Origin: Flaviflexus massiliensis
Lineage (GTDB): Bacteria; Actinomycetota; Actinomycetes; Actinomycetales; Actinomycetaceae
Reading direction: 5' to 3'
NCBI RefSeq assembly: GCF_001375495.1
Contig: NZ_LN831056.1
Location: forward strand, 232,656-296,655
Length of the DNA stretch: 64,000 bases
Positions within the stretch are counted from its first letter, which is position 1. The number at the start of each line of letters is the position of its first letter. Under the pieces are notes generated by a model. It was not told where the DNA came from. It did not search any database and saw only the letters and a program-made list of their open reading frames with translations. The translations under genes and the position numbers were made by a program. Below are positions 48,050 through 56,657 of the stretch, one piece after another.

Positions 48050-49082
48050 CCTCACCCGGATCCGTTGCCGGGAAGGTAGCGATCCGCAACTGGTTACGCC
48101 CCAGCCCACGGTAGCTATCAATATCGACAATTCCCGATTCGCGGCAGATCCGTGAGATCTCACCGGCCGGCAGATCCACATCGACCGTGACAACCACCTG
48201 GGATCGAACGGACTCGTCCACGAACGGGTGAGCCCACTCGGTGCGCTCAGCCCAGTCGTAGATGAGGCTCGAGGATTCCTTCGTCCGAGCATCCATTGCT
48301 GACAGCCCACCCTGCTGCATCATCCACTCGAGCTGAGCATGGAGCAGGTGCAGGGTGGCGAGTGCCGGAGTGTTGAGAGTCTGGTTCTGCCGGGAATTCG
48401 TCAGTGCCAGGTTGAGGTTGAGAATGTCGGGAACCCACCGCTCGGCGGTGAGGTGCTCGATGCGGGAAACTGCCGCGGGGGAGAGGACCGCAAGCCACAG
48501 CCCACCGTCTGCCGCAAATGCCTTCTGGGGAGAGAAGTAGTAGACATCGGCCTCGGCAGGGTCGTAAGCAACAGCACCGGCCGACGAGGTCCCATCAACG
48601 ACGGTCAGCGCCTCATCCCCGCCCACCCGCTTGACCGGCAACATCGCACCCGTCGACGTCTCGTTGTGGGGATAAAGGTAGGTGTCCACACCCTCCTCGC
48701 TCGTAGGCAACGCGGCAGCGCCCGGCTCCAGCTTCGTCACGATCGGTGAACTCACGAACGGGTTCTTGTCGATCGCAGAAGCGGCCTTGCTAGAGAACTG
48801 GCCAAACGTCGAGGCCTTCGCCTGATCCTCCACCAAACAGAACGGGATCGCATCCCACAGCAGCGAAGCACCACCATTACCCAGTGCCACCTCGTAGCCA
48901 TCGGGAAGATTAAAAAGGTGAGCGATACCTTCTCTAATTGAGCCCAGGATGTTCTTCACTGGAGCCTTCCTGTGGGATGTTCCCATCCAGGAAGGGTCTA
49001 AGCTCAGATGAGAAGACGGAATGCGGGAAGGTCCCGATCCGAATCGGCCGTCACTGGGAAGAAGCTCGCGTGGAATCGTCAT
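47994..49082 (-). CDS. serC: Phosphoserine aminotransferase
   Basis: This PLP enzyme converts 3-phosphohydroxypyruvate and glutamate to phosphoserine in serine synthesis. The 362 residues start RELLPSDGRFGSGPSRI, with SWMGTSHRKAPVKNIL and the PLP lysine in YYFSPQKAFAADGG. The sequence follows the actinobacterial SerC branch. The 5' end is 78 bases from the divergent dtxR gene. The 3' end overlaps the MFS gene on the other strand. Confidence 0.94.
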   Translation of the reverse strand: MTIPRELLPSDGRFGSGPSRIPSSHLSLDPSWMGTSHRKAPVKNILGSIREGIAHLFNLPDGYEVALGNGGASLLWDAIPFCLVEDQAKASTFGQFSSKAASAIDKNPFVSSPIVTKLEPGAAALPTSEEGVDTYLYPHNETSTGAMLPVKRVGGDEALTVVDGTSSAGAVAYDPAEADVYYFSPQKAFAADGGLWLAVLSPAAVSRIEHLTAERWVPDILNLNLALTNSRQNQTLNTPALATLHLLHAQLEWMMQQGGLSAMDARTKESSSLIYDWAERTEWAHPFVDESVRSQVVVTVDVDLPAGEISRICRESGIVDIDSYRGLGRNQLRIATFPATDPGEVRALLESLTWVGQQLSTN

Positions 49083-49160
49083 GTCATGATCTTCGCAAAC
49101 TTCAACGAATTTTTACCGGGTGTCCAGATAATATGGACGGAGTCTTGCGTAGGAGGCATT

Positions 49161-49841
49161 GTGGCAGATTTGATTGATACCGGGGAAATGTACCTCAAAA
49201 CTGTGTACGAGCTTGAGGAAGAAGGGATCCCACCCCTGCGGGCCCGCATCGCCGAAAGACTCGACCACTCCGGACCCACGGTATCTGAAACCGTCAATCG
49301 ACTCTCCCGCGACGGCCTCCTCAACATCAACTCCAGCCGTCAACTCGAACTCACCACCGAGGGACGCAGGAAAGCTACCGAGGTTATGCGCAAGCACCGA
49401 CTCGCCGAACGCCTCCTCACCGACGTCATTGGTCTCGACTGGCAGTACGTCCACGAGGAAGCCTGCCGCTGGGAGCACGTCATGTCCGACCGGGTCACGA
49501 GCCAGGTGGAAAGCATGCTGGGCGATGTCAGCATGGACCCGTATGGCAACCCCATCCCCGCCATGACCGAAGGCCCCGGCAACCTCGTCGCCCACGAAAG
49601 CGGACTCGTGTCGCTCGCTGAACACGACTTCACCGACACGGTCACCGCGACACTCCGACGCATCGCCGAACCTCTCCAGGTTGATGTTGATCTTCTCGGC
49701 TTGTTCCAGAAGGCAGGGATCCTGCCCGGCCAAGAGATTACCGTCGTGAAATCAGGGGAAGGTCTCACCATCACCGGCTCGCAATCGACCCTCAACAGCC
49801 TCCCCGGCAGCATCGGCAAGCACCTCTTCATTGACGCCTGA
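49161..49841 (+). CDS. dtxR: DtxR/IdeR-type iron-dependent repressor
   Basis: This 226-residue regulator binds DNA when loaded with Fe(II). The metal ligands match classical DtxR numbering exactly: Met10, Cys102, Glu105 and His106 for one site, and His79, Glu83 and His98 for the other. The N-terminal winged helix has SGPTVSETVNRLSRDGLL. The C-terminal ~75 residues form the SH3-like domain. Cys102 favours iron over manganese sensing. GTG 49161 with AGGAGG four bases upstream is the start; the longer frame from 49008 runs into the serC promoter. Confidence 0.93.
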   Translation: MADLIDTGEMYLKTVYELEEEGIPPLRARIAERLDHSGPTVSETVNRLSRDGLLNINSSRQLELTTEGRRKATEVMRKHRLAERLLTDVIGLDWQYVHEEACRWEHVMSDRVTSQVESMLGDVSMDPYGNPIPAMTEGPGNLVAHESGLVSLAEHDFTDTVTATLRRIAEPLQVDVDLLGLFQKAGILPGQEITVVKSGEGLTITGSQSTLNSLPGSIGKHLFIDA

Positions 49842-49890
49842 GTCACAATTTGTAATTCTTCGTGACACTTTTGTTATCTTCCGTTATTCT
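49842..49890 (+). promoter_or_regulatory. Five phased GTNANN direct repeats and promoter of NlpC/P60 gene 1
   Basis: GTCACA (49842), GTAATT (49852), GTGACA (49862), GTTATC (49873) and GTTATT (49883) begin every 10-11 bases. GTGACA can serve as -35 and TATTCT (49885-49890) as -10 with a 17-base spacer. Arrays of GTNACA-like direct repeats are bound by MtrA-type regulators at cell-wall hydrolase genes in other actinobacteria (known); the assignment here is inferred. Confidence 0.6.
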
Positions 49891-49925
49891 CTTGTGTGGT
49901 AGAACAGACCACGTTCAGGAGAATC

Positions 49926-50726
49926 ATGACCAAGCGTTCCACCGGCCGCCACGCGGCTACCAAGGTGCATACATCATCCGCGGTTGCCGTCGCAGCAGTA
50001 TCGGCAGCGCTGGGAATGACGGCAACAGCCGCCGTCGCAGCCCCCTCATCGGAGAGCGACGCTAGCCCGGCCAAGCCCCTCGCCCTCGACACCGTTGAGG
50101 CGCCGGAAGCATCCGTCATCGACGTTGACCTTCCCGCCGAGGCTGCCGTTGAGTTGACCGACATCACCGTTTCCTCGACCGAGGCCCCGGAGCCCGTCGT
50201 TGAGGAGGTCGAAGAAGTCGTTGTCGAAGACACGGTCGTTGAAGAAACCGTTACCAACGAGGCACCCACACAGGTCGCCCCCCAGGAAACTGTCGTTGAC
50301 GAGGCTCCTGCCACCCAGGCAGCACCTGCACAGACCCAGGAAGCTGCGGCAGCGCCGGCCGAGGTAGCACCCGCTCCCGCTCCCGCACCTGCAGCATCTA
50401 ACTCCTCAGTCGTTGCTATTGCACGCCAGTACGTTGGTGCCCCTTACGTTTACGGTGGCAGCACCCCCTCCGGTTGGGACTGCTCCGGCTTCACCTCCTA
50501 CGTTTTCGCACAGGCTGGTATCTCGTTGCCTCGCTCGTCCTCGGCACAGGCCGGCTCCGGCACGATCGTCTCCGCCTCCCAGGCGCAGCCCGGCGACCTC
50601 GTCTACTGGCCCGGTCACATCGGCATCTACACCGGTAATGGCATGCACATCGCTGCACGCAACCCTTCCTCGGGAACCTACGAGGGCCCGGTCTACGGAA
50701 GCCCCACCTACATCCGCGTAGGCTAA
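49926..50726 (+). CDS. Secreted NlpC/P60 peptidoglycan endopeptidase
   Basis: The protein has 266 residues: a signal peptide (KVHTSSAVAVAAVSAALG, cut near AVAA), then an acidic Val/Glu/Pro/Ala-rich linker to about residue 155, then a C-terminal NlpC/P60 domain. The catalytic Cys186 is in GWDCSGFTSYVF and His231 in PGHIGIYTG, with His241 after it. It cleaves peptide stems in the cell wall and so takes part in wall growth or division. AGGAG lies five bases before ATG 49926. A second, closely related gene lies downstream at 51410. Confidence 0.93.
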   Translation: MTKRSTGRHAATKVHTSSAVAVAAVSAALGMTATAAVAAPSSESDASPAKPLALDTVEAPEASVIDVDLPAEAAVELTDITVSSTEAPEPVVEEVEEVVVEDTVVEETVTNEAPTQVAPQETVVDEAPATQAAPAQTQEAAAAPAEVAPAPAPAPAASNSSVVAIARQYVGAPYVYGGSTPSGWDCSGFTSYVFAQAGISLPRSSSAQAGSGTIVSASQAQPGDLVYWPGHIGIYTGNGMHIAARNPSSGTYEGPVYGSPTYIRVG

Positions 50727-50761
50727 GCTGCCAGCCACCACGGCTCGCACCAAACTTCACC

Positions 50762-50792
50762 ATTCAGGGAGGGGCATCGCCCCTCCCTGAAT
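50762..50792 (+). terminator. Terminator of NlpC/P60 gene 1
   Basis: ATTCAGGGAGGGGC (50762-50775) pairs perfectly with GCCCCTCCCTGAAT (50779-50792) around a 3-base loop, 35 bases after the stop. Confidence 0.75.
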
Positions 50793-51253
50793 CACATCCC
50801 CAGCTCCGAGCTTGCCCGGTCGCGTCCCTACCTGCAGAGGGAGCGACTCCCGCTCACACAGTACTCGGATGGTTGCTCCAGGTAATGGTATGGCAGAGTA
50901 GCAAGCGTTCGTTCCACGCAGGTGCAGCAAAGATTGTCCAAGAGTCGTGAGGGACGATCAGTTTCAGGTCCATTCTTCTCGCAGGTTCAGCAACGATGCT
51001 GGTCTAACTTCCGGGATTGCGTGCTAACCGGAAACTTGCCACTGGCTCGTGATGCAATCTGGGACCAAAGGGTAGCGAAATCAAACTGTTATTTTCGCAA
51101 GTTCAGGTCCTGGGCAAATGTAGAAAATAACGAAAAACTGGAGAAAGTAGCGGGAAAAATGCTGTAACAAGCATGGTGTGAGACACATTTATAACGTTTT
51201 GTGACTGCGGTCGCGGGACCTTTCGTTGAAAACAAGCGGTTCTGGAAAACGAG
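50793..51253. other. Gene-free gap of about 460 bases
   Basis: No supported gene is seen. Three imperfect copies of a CGCAGGTTCAG-like motif occur near 50917, 50980 and 51096. An 81-residue frame at 50922-51167 has no coding signs. No known riboswitch fold was recognised. Confidence 0.4.
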
Positions 51254-51316
51254 GTCACGGTCACCGCAATAAATTGTTATCGAAGCGTGACATCACCGTT
51301 TCAATATTGTTATAGT
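51254..51316 (+). promoter_or_regulatory. Phased GTNANN direct repeats and promoter of NlpC/P60 gene 2
   Basis: GTTATC (51276), GTGACA (51287), GTTTCA (51298) and GTTATA (51309) begin exactly every 11 bases, and GTCACG at 51254 is in phase with them. GTGACA (51287-51292) and TATAGT (51311-51316) fit a -35/-10 pair with an 18-base spacer. The design copies that of the first NlpC/P60 gene. Confidence 0.6.
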
Positions 51317-51859
51317 TTTGGAAGTTCGAACAACGGACCGATGTCAGCTCGGCATCAGCAAGACCTTAAGACGAATGAAACACGCGGGCTCGCCCGCATG
51401 GAGAAAACAATGACCAAGTCCCAGCGCACCGGCCGTCACGCGGCAGCTGCTCCGATCAAGCCCATGGCCGCGGGAGCCGTTACTGCAGGCGCCGCAACTG
51501 CGGGCCTTCTGTTCAGTATCACCGTCCCTTCGGCAGTTGGCTCTGAAGAGCAGATCGACGCCTCTGAGCGTATTGAGCTCGCTGAGAAGCCCGTCGAAGA
51601 AACTGCGGCGGAATTTACAGTCCAGACCGATGGTGCGAAAGACTTCGCCCTCGATGAGGTCTCTGTAACCGCGGAAGCTCCCGTTATTGAGGAGCCCGTC
51701 GTAGAAGAAGTTGTAGAAGAAGAGGTCGTAGAAGCTCCGGCTGAGACGACCGTGGTTGAAGAAGCCACTCCCGCCGTCACGGAAGAGCCCGCCGCTCCCG
51801 CTGCAGTAGCCCCCGCTGAGACCGCTCAGACCCAGGTGGCAACCACCCAGCAGCAGGTA

Positions 51860-51904
51860 GCCGCACCGGCTCCCGCCGCACCGGCTCCCGCCGCACCGGC
51901 TCCC
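51860..51904 (+). repeat. Three 15-bp repeats coding the Ala-Pro linker
   Basis: GCCGCACCGGCTCCC occurs three times without gaps (51860, 51875, 51890) and encodes repeated Ala-Ala-Pro-Ala-Pro. It directly precedes the 58-bp duplication. Confidence 0.85.
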
Positions 51905-52018
51905 GCCGCATCGTCCGGCACCGGCTCGACCGTCGTCGCAGTTGCTCGCTCCTCCGCCCCCCGCCGCATCGTCCGGCCCCGGCTCGACCGTCGCCGCAGT
52001 TGCTCGCTCCTACGCGGG
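51903..52018 (+). repeat. 58-bp imperfect tandem duplication
   Basis: Two units begin CCGCCGCATCGTCCGGC at 51903 and 51961. They match over about 50 bases, with only two differences in the core (A/C and T/C), and then part at CTCC versus CTAC. The unit length shifts the frame by one. Confidence 0.9.
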
Positions 52019-52319
52019 CGCCCCCTACGTGTGGGGTGGAACCAGCCCCGCCGGTTGGGACTGCGTTGGCTTCGTCAACTACGTTTACGCCCAGTCGGGC
52101 GTTGGCGTGCGCCTGTCCAGCTCCGCCTACCCCGGTGTTGGCACCCAGATCCCTGCTTCGCAGGCACAGCCCGGTGACCTCATGTGGTGGCCCGGCCACC
52201 TCGGCATCTACACCGGCAACGGCATGCACATCGCGGCCTGGAACCCCTCCATGGGAACCCAGGAATCCGCAGTGTGGGGCTCGCCCACCTACTTCCGCGT
52301 CTTCTAAGACATTAGTTAC

Positions 52320-52352
52320 ATAGGGGAGCAGCCCATCGGGCTGTTCCCCTAT
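52320..52352 (+). terminator. Terminator of NlpC/P60 gene 2
   Basis: ATAGGGGAGCAGCCC (52320-52334) pairs with GGGCTGTTCCCCTAT (52338-52352), with one G-T pair, followed by TGTCGT. Confidence 0.75.
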
Positions 52353-52472
52353 TGTCGTCCCCACCGCCTCTCGTAAAGTAGTGGGCATTTTTGTAGGTTG
52401 CGGATTGGTGGAGATCGTCGCGGGAGCCTCCCCGGCCTGTAAAGTGGTGGCAAGCACGTAGAGGAGGCCACC

Positions 52473-53396
52473 ATGGCACATGAGAATGTGGTAGCTGTTG
52501 GAATCGATGGCTCGGAACGATCTGAAACTGCCCTGACCTGGGCTATTGAACAGGCGCAGCGGAGGAACGCGAAACTTCACGTCGTGACCTCGTACGAACT
52601 CCCCACCTACACCGCGCACACCTTCGAGGGTGCCGCCACCTCCATGGACTCACGCCTCTTCGAAGCCGCCAATGACTATCTCGACAGGGCGATGATGAGG
52701 GCGCAGAAGGCGGGAGTGGAAACCACCTCCTCGCTCGAGACCGGTGACCCCGCAGCGGTTCTTGTTGAACTGTCCAAGAAAGTTGCCACCGTCGTCATCG
52801 GCAGCCGCGGCAAGGGCTCCTTCGCAGACCGGCTACTCGGCACAGTATCTAGTGCCGTTCCCGCACATGGCTACTGCCCGACCGTGGTGGTTCCCGAACA
52901 GTCGCAGGGCTCCTGCCTCCCCATCCGCCACATCGTCGTAGGCGTTGATGGTTCTGAGGCCGCCAACATCGCCCTTGAACGTGCCGTATGGGAGGCGGAA
53001 CGGTGGAAGGCGAAGCTCACTGCCGTTGCGACCGTCAACACCTCCTCGATTGCGTGGATGCCGGGGGCAGGATACTCCGTCGATGTCCTTGATGATGTGC
53101 GGAGCGGACTCGAAGTCGTTGTCGAGAAGGCAACCGAAGGCTACGACATTGACGTGCGTACCCACGCACTCGAAGGCAATCCCGCCGCCCTCATGGCGGA
53201 ATTCTCCACAGCGGTTGATCTCCTCGTCATCGGCACTCGAGGTAGGGGAGGGTTTGCCGGCTTGCTGCTCGGCTCCACCAGCCAGGCGGTCCTGCACCAC
53301 TCGACCTGCCCGGTCATGGTGGTTCCCAAGCGCATCCGCCCCGGTGACGACGTACCCCCGACGGTTACGGATGTCCCGTGGAAGCGACCCGAATAG
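52473..53396 (+). CDS. Universal stress protein with two Usp domains
   Basis: This 307-residue cytoplasmic protein has two tandem UspA folds, each with its own ATP-binding loop. The first has AVGIDGSERSETAL and VIGSRGKGSFADRLLGTVSS. The second has VVGVDGSEAANIAL and VIGTRGRGGFAGLLLGSTSQ. The G-x2-G-x9-G-(S/T) pattern indicates ATP binding. Such proteins help in dormancy and stress responses. GAGGAGG lies seven bases before the ATG. It is monocistronic. Confidence 0.93.
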   Translation: MAHENVVAVGIDGSERSETALTWAIEQAQRRNAKLHVVTSYELPTYTAHTFEGAATSMDSRLFEAANDYLDRAMMRAQKAGVETTSSLETGDPAAVLVELSKKVATVVIGSRGKGSFADRLLGTVSSAVPAHGYCPTVVVPEQSQGSCLPIRHIVVGVDGSEAANIALERAVWEAERWKAKLTAVATVNTSSIAWMPGAGYSVDVLDDVRSGLEVVVEKATEGYDIDVRTHALEGNPAALMAEFSTAVDLLVIGTRGRGGFAGLLLGSTSQAVLHHSTCPVMVVPKRIRPGDDVPPTVTDVPWKRPE

Positions 53397-53595
53397 TCCA
53401 AGTCGGCTTGGAACAAGTAAGCTGCGTTGCCCCGGCAGGCTAAGGAAATATTGGCGATGTTGAGGCAAAGCAGTCTCTCAGGACACCCTCAAGCAACCGT
53501 GATGCGTGGTGCCTGGCCCGCACCGTGCAGTGTCGTGTGATGCTCATCCCCCCGAATAGGACCGATGCACACGATTCGCTAAACTGGGGGAGTTC

Positions 53596-53667
53596 GCCCT
53601 TGTAGCTCAGCGGAAGAGCAATCGCCTCCTAAGCGATAGGTCGTTGGTTCGAATCCAATCGAGGGCA
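53596..53667 (+). tRNA. tRNA-Arg (anticodon CCT)
   Basis: The acceptor GCCCTTG (53596-53602) pairs with CGAGGGC (53660-53666), one G-T pair included. The anticodon stem ATCGC/GCGAT closes loop CTCCTAA, giving CCT. Discriminator A is at 53667; CCA is not encoded. A decayed mobile island begins directly after it. Confidence 0.93.
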
Positions 53668-53887
53668 CAGATCGGCCAGGGATTTGCAAAGCTTTTCTCT
53701 GATTCTTACCTTTTGACCTTCACCGTAGCGTCGCTTAGATGCTACGCCTTCGTGAGGAATTCCAGAGATTTTGTGGCTAAACCTATTGCGGCATCCAGTG
53801 TTGCGATCATTTTGACGGTTGGATCTGGTGCGAATATCGTCTCGCTATAAGGGTGATTCACGCATCGGCACCTAAGTTAAGGTAGCG
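53668..53887. other. Junction of tRNA-Arg and the mobile island
   Basis: No gene is supported. A small hairpin GTAGC/GCTAC lies near 53727-53745. A frame of 68 codons at 53644-53850 starts inside the tRNA and is not credible. A repeat of the tRNA 3' end that would mark the other attachment site was not found in the window. Confidence 0.4.
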
Positions 53888-54501
53888 GCAATTCTCAAGG
53901 CAGTCCGCCTCATCATCGCCATTCAGAATGTTGATCTCATCCTTGATGCCGTGAGCGAAGTCGGCGAACTCATCATCGGAAATATGGCAAGTCTAAACCA
54001 AGAAGTCCGTGGCTAAGAACTTTCCGATGACGTACGTCAAACTGTGCAAGACATTGGAAATATCGACAAGGCTCGAATGATGATTGTCCTGTTCTTCCCA
54101 TTCATACTCTCGAGAGTTGCGGGGTCGCCGTGAAGATCATGATCTTCATTCGTTTCGCCGAACTGTAAATTCTCTCTGCGGCGGCCGCCTTGTCACTGGC
54201 CTTCCTGGGAAATCAGGAAACGAAGTCAATCACGATTGGCTACCTTCGACGGTACGGAGGAGCAGTCCTTCACGGGGTCATGATCATGGTGATCATCTCG
54301 ATCTGCAGCTTCTTCCAGCTCAAAAACCTCAACCTGTCAGCAGCAACGAGCGACAACCTCTTATCAACTGTAATGAGCCCGTTCGCCTCCCTCCTGGTCG
54401 GCCGGTCTTTTTCCTTTACCTCATCTGCGGCTTTCCAGGCTTACTCGATCGATGCTCGGAGATGGATAGCATGGAATAGATTATCGGTCAAGTCCCTTTG
54501 A
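53888..54501 (+). pseudogene. Decayed membrane-protein gene
   Basis: Two protein-like pieces are seen. In one frame, AILKAVRLIIAIQNVDLILD is followed by EVGELIIGNMASLNQEVRG, an in-frame TAA at 54014, and then ELSDDVRQTVQDIGNIDKAR and a hydrophobic MMIVLFFPFIL up to a stop at 54131. In another frame, 54169-54501 codes ALSLAFLGNQETKSITIGYL and the hydrophobic GVMIMVIISICSFFQ. Together they look like one small membrane protein broken by a stop and a frameshift. The family is not recognised. The IS256 copy 3 follows directly. Confidence 0.4.
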
Positions 54502-55910
54502 GTGGTGTGGCGGGTTTTCCTTCGTTTTGTTGGTTTGGGGGTTAGGCGCTGAGTTCCAGAGGTTCGTCGTTCACCTCGATCCCGTTGTCGTCTACGGTTT
54601 GGAAGCGGCTTCGGGTGAGGACATCGAGGCTGAGGTAGCGGCGGCCTTCAGCCCATTCATCAGTCTGCTCGGCAAGGACCGCACCGACCAGGCGGATGAT
54701 CGCGTCCCGGTTGGGGAAGATCCCCACCGAATCGGTACGGCGACGGATTTCACGGTTGAGGCGTTCATTGGGGTTGTTGGACCAGATCTGGGCCCACACC
54801 GGGCTCGGAAAGGCAGTGAAGGCAAGGATGTCCGCCCGAGCAGCGTCTAGGTGATCGTGCACGGCAGGGAGTCTCTCGCCCACGTCATCTAAGAGCCGGT
54901 CGAACTGGGCGTGCACGCTGGCCGCGTCGGGCTGGTCATAGACCGAGTGCAGCATCGCTTTGACTGCTGGCCAGTAGCTCTTGGGTGTCACGCTCATCAG
55001 ATTCGCGGCGTCATGGGTCCGGCACCGCTGCCACGAGGCGCCCGGCAGGTTTGCTGCGATCGCCTGTACCAGGCCCGGGTGAGCATCAGAAGTCACCAGT
55101 CGGACCCCGGTCAGGCCACGGGCAACCAGGTCAGCAAAGAAGCTGTTCCAGGCAGTGCCGGTCTCTGACGTTGCTACACGTAATCCCATGACTTCACGCC
55201 TACCATCAGCGTTGACACCGGTAGCGATGAGGACGACCGCGTTAATCACACGCCCGCCCTCGCGCACTTTCATCGTGAGCGCATCAGCAGCGACGAACGT
55301 GAACGGACCGGCCTGATCCAAAGGTCGGTGGCGGAACTGGTCCACGTGTTCATCCAGGTCTGCGGCCATGCGTGAGACCTGCGATTTCGATAGGGAATGG
55401 ATGCCGAGGGTTTTCACGAGCTTGTCCATCCGCCGAGTGCTTACGCCGGCGAGGTAGCAGTCAGCAACAACGGTGATCAGTGCTGTTTCGGCTCGTTTTC
55501 TGCGTTCGAGGAGCCAGTCAGGGAAATAGGTGCCAGCCCGCAGCTTAGGGACGGCGACGTCGATGGTGCCCACCCTGGTGTCTAAGGGGCGGTGGCGGTA
55601 GCCATTGCGCTGGGTGATCCGGTCGGGGCTGGGTTTACCGTATTCGGCTCCGACCACGGCATCCGCGTCGGCTGAGAGCAGGGCGTTGATCATGGTTTGA
55701 AGCAGGTCGCGCATGAGATCTGGAGATGCTTCGGCCAGGGCTTCACTTGGCAGGCCTGCAGGGTCGATAATATGAGGAGCGGTCATCGTGGTGATGTCCT
55801 TTCGAGTGAGAAGTAGAAGGCTTTCTCGAAGGACTCCGACGGTGACCGCGTCCATGTCAGCAACGACGCACACGATCACCGTGCGGTTACACCACTCTAA
55901 GGGGCACTAC
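54486..55910 (-). mobile_element. IS256-family element, copy 3 (diverged)
   Basis: The left end GGTCAAGTCCCTTTGAGTGG (54486 on) is the imperfect inverted repeat of the right end near 55910, where the minus strand reads AGTGCCCCTTAGAGTGGTGT. The transposase is clearly related to but diverged from copies 1 and 2. No matching 8-base target duplication is seen (AGATTATC left, ATGCGGGG right), so the flanks have been rearranged or the end is slightly misplaced. The right end cuts a protease gene. Confidence 0.85.
54542..55786 (-). CDS. IS256-family transposase (copy 3)
   Basis: The protein has 414 residues from ATG 55786 (MTAPHIIDPAG), matching the start of the other copies. The longer frame from 55879 runs into the inverted repeat. 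It shares LDTRVGTIDVAVPKLR, KSQVSRM, GVNADG, SWQRCRTH and NPNERLNREIRRRTDSVGIF with copy 2, and has the DDE residues in VAADALTMKV, TSDAHPG and NERLNREI. The frame is complete, so it may be active. Identity to copy 2 looks clearly lower than between copies 1 and 2. Confidence 0.93.
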   Translation of the reverse strand: MTAPHIIDPAGLPSEALAEASPDLMRDLLQTMINALLSADADAVVGAEYGKPSPDRITQRNGYRHRPLDTRVGTIDVAVPKLRAGTYFPDWLLERRKRAETALITVVADCYLAGVSTRRMDKLVKTLGIHSLSKSQVSRMAADLDEHVDQFRHRPLDQAGPFTFVAADALTMKVREGGRVINAVVLIATGVNADGRREVMGLRVATSETGTAWNSFFADLVARGLTGVRLVTSDAHPGLVQAIAANLPGASWQRCRTHDAANLMSVTPKSYWPAVKAMLHSVYDQPDAASVHAQFDRLLDDVGERLPAVHDHLDAARADILAFTAFPSPVWAQIWSNNPNERLNREIRRRTDSVGIFPNRDAIIRLVGAVLAEQTDEWAEGRRYLSLDVLTRSRFQTVDDNGIEVNDEPLELSA

Positions 55911-56657
55911 TATGCGGGGCGTCCGCTTCGCTCTGGAGTCACCGTGAGCTTGCCAGGTGGCAGGATTTCATCTGCAGGTTTCACCGCGACCGCAGCTGAC
56001 GGTAGTCGCTGGCTCATCACGACTTTTCATGAAAATGGTGGCAAGAATGCGAGTATTGTCGGCCAAACCGTTAAGCATGGCGAGCAATATATAGGGAAAG
56101 TTCGAGAGTCACACAAAATTGAACCAACTGGTGTTGATTGGACACGCGTTCGAATTAGCAACCCGTACTGGCTCGGAGGCTCGAAGGGATGGCTTTCAGG
56201 GCCAACCCGAACTTTTGCTGGTATTGCCCGTGATGGGGGCCCGGAGATGGTCTTGCTCAACAATAGTCCCGTTGGCGTCTATTATTACACTGCCGGTAGC
56301 GTGGGGGTAGCAAGAGGAGATGTAGTATGCCTCCATGCTCGTCGAACTCGTTCGGGTGACATGTGCGGGACAGTGGGAGGCTATCCAGGAGGAGTCCTCG
56401 GACCCCGGGTGAGGGTAGATAATTATGATGCGTGCCGCGGTGACTCCGGAGGTGGATGGGTCTATAAGAATCCCCAAGGGTATCGCGTCGCAGTTGGGAT
56501 ACATAAGGGTGGTAAGGAGCTTTGTCCGTTAGTTACTGGCGGTTCAGCAAATAGTGGATCTGGTCACTCTATTTTTACTAAGATCAGCGCAATCCATCTC
56601 TATATGGATGCTACCGCAGGTCAAAATTTCAGGATCGATACGAGACAGGTGCCATGA
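55911..56657 (+). pseudogene. Streptogrisin-like secreted serine protease, 5' end removed by IS256
   Basis: The open frame reaches back into the IS (to 55788), but protease sequence starts only at the IS end: GRPLRSGVTVSLPGGRISSA onward, about 248 residues. All three catalytic residues can be placed: His in WLITTFHENGG, Asp in GVDWTRVRI, and Ser in DACRGDSGGGWV. The domain resembles S1-type extracellular proteases with an alpha-lytic/streptogrisin layout. The signal peptide and any pro-region are missing, so it should not be secreted. It overlaps the next lipoprotein gene by 4 bases, showing an original two-gene operon. Confidence 0.75.

Larger units (their letters stand above)
51410..52307 (+). 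pseudogene. Secreted NlpC/P60 endopeptidase, frameshifted by a tandem duplication
   Basis: The gene is a paralogue of 49926-50726. It starts MTKSQRTGRHAA at 51410 (GGAG upstream) and encodes a signal peptide, an acidic Val/Glu/Pro linker and an Ala-Pro repeat. It then leaves frame, and this frame ends at 52177. The catalytic domain continues in the +1 frame to 52307 with GWDCVGFVNYVY and PGHLGIYTGNGMHIA. A 58-bp stretch is present twice in tandem (from 51903 and 51961). Because 58 is not a multiple of three, deleting one unit restores one frame through the whole gene. The result is a pseudogene, a phase-variable gene, or an assembly error. Confidence 0.85.

Noticed and set aside
50793-51253. 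c-di-AMP (ydaO-type) riboswitch before an NlpC/P60 gene
   Set aside because: Such riboswitches do precede wall-hydrolase genes in actinobacteria, but the characteristic conserved blocks were not found here.
51860-52018. CRISPR-like repeat array
   Set aside because: The repeats are direct, without spacers, and lie inside a coding region for an Ala-Pro linker.
54478-55918. Target-site duplication of IS256 copy 3
   Set aside because: The 8 bases on each side (AGATTATC and ATGCGGGG) do not match.
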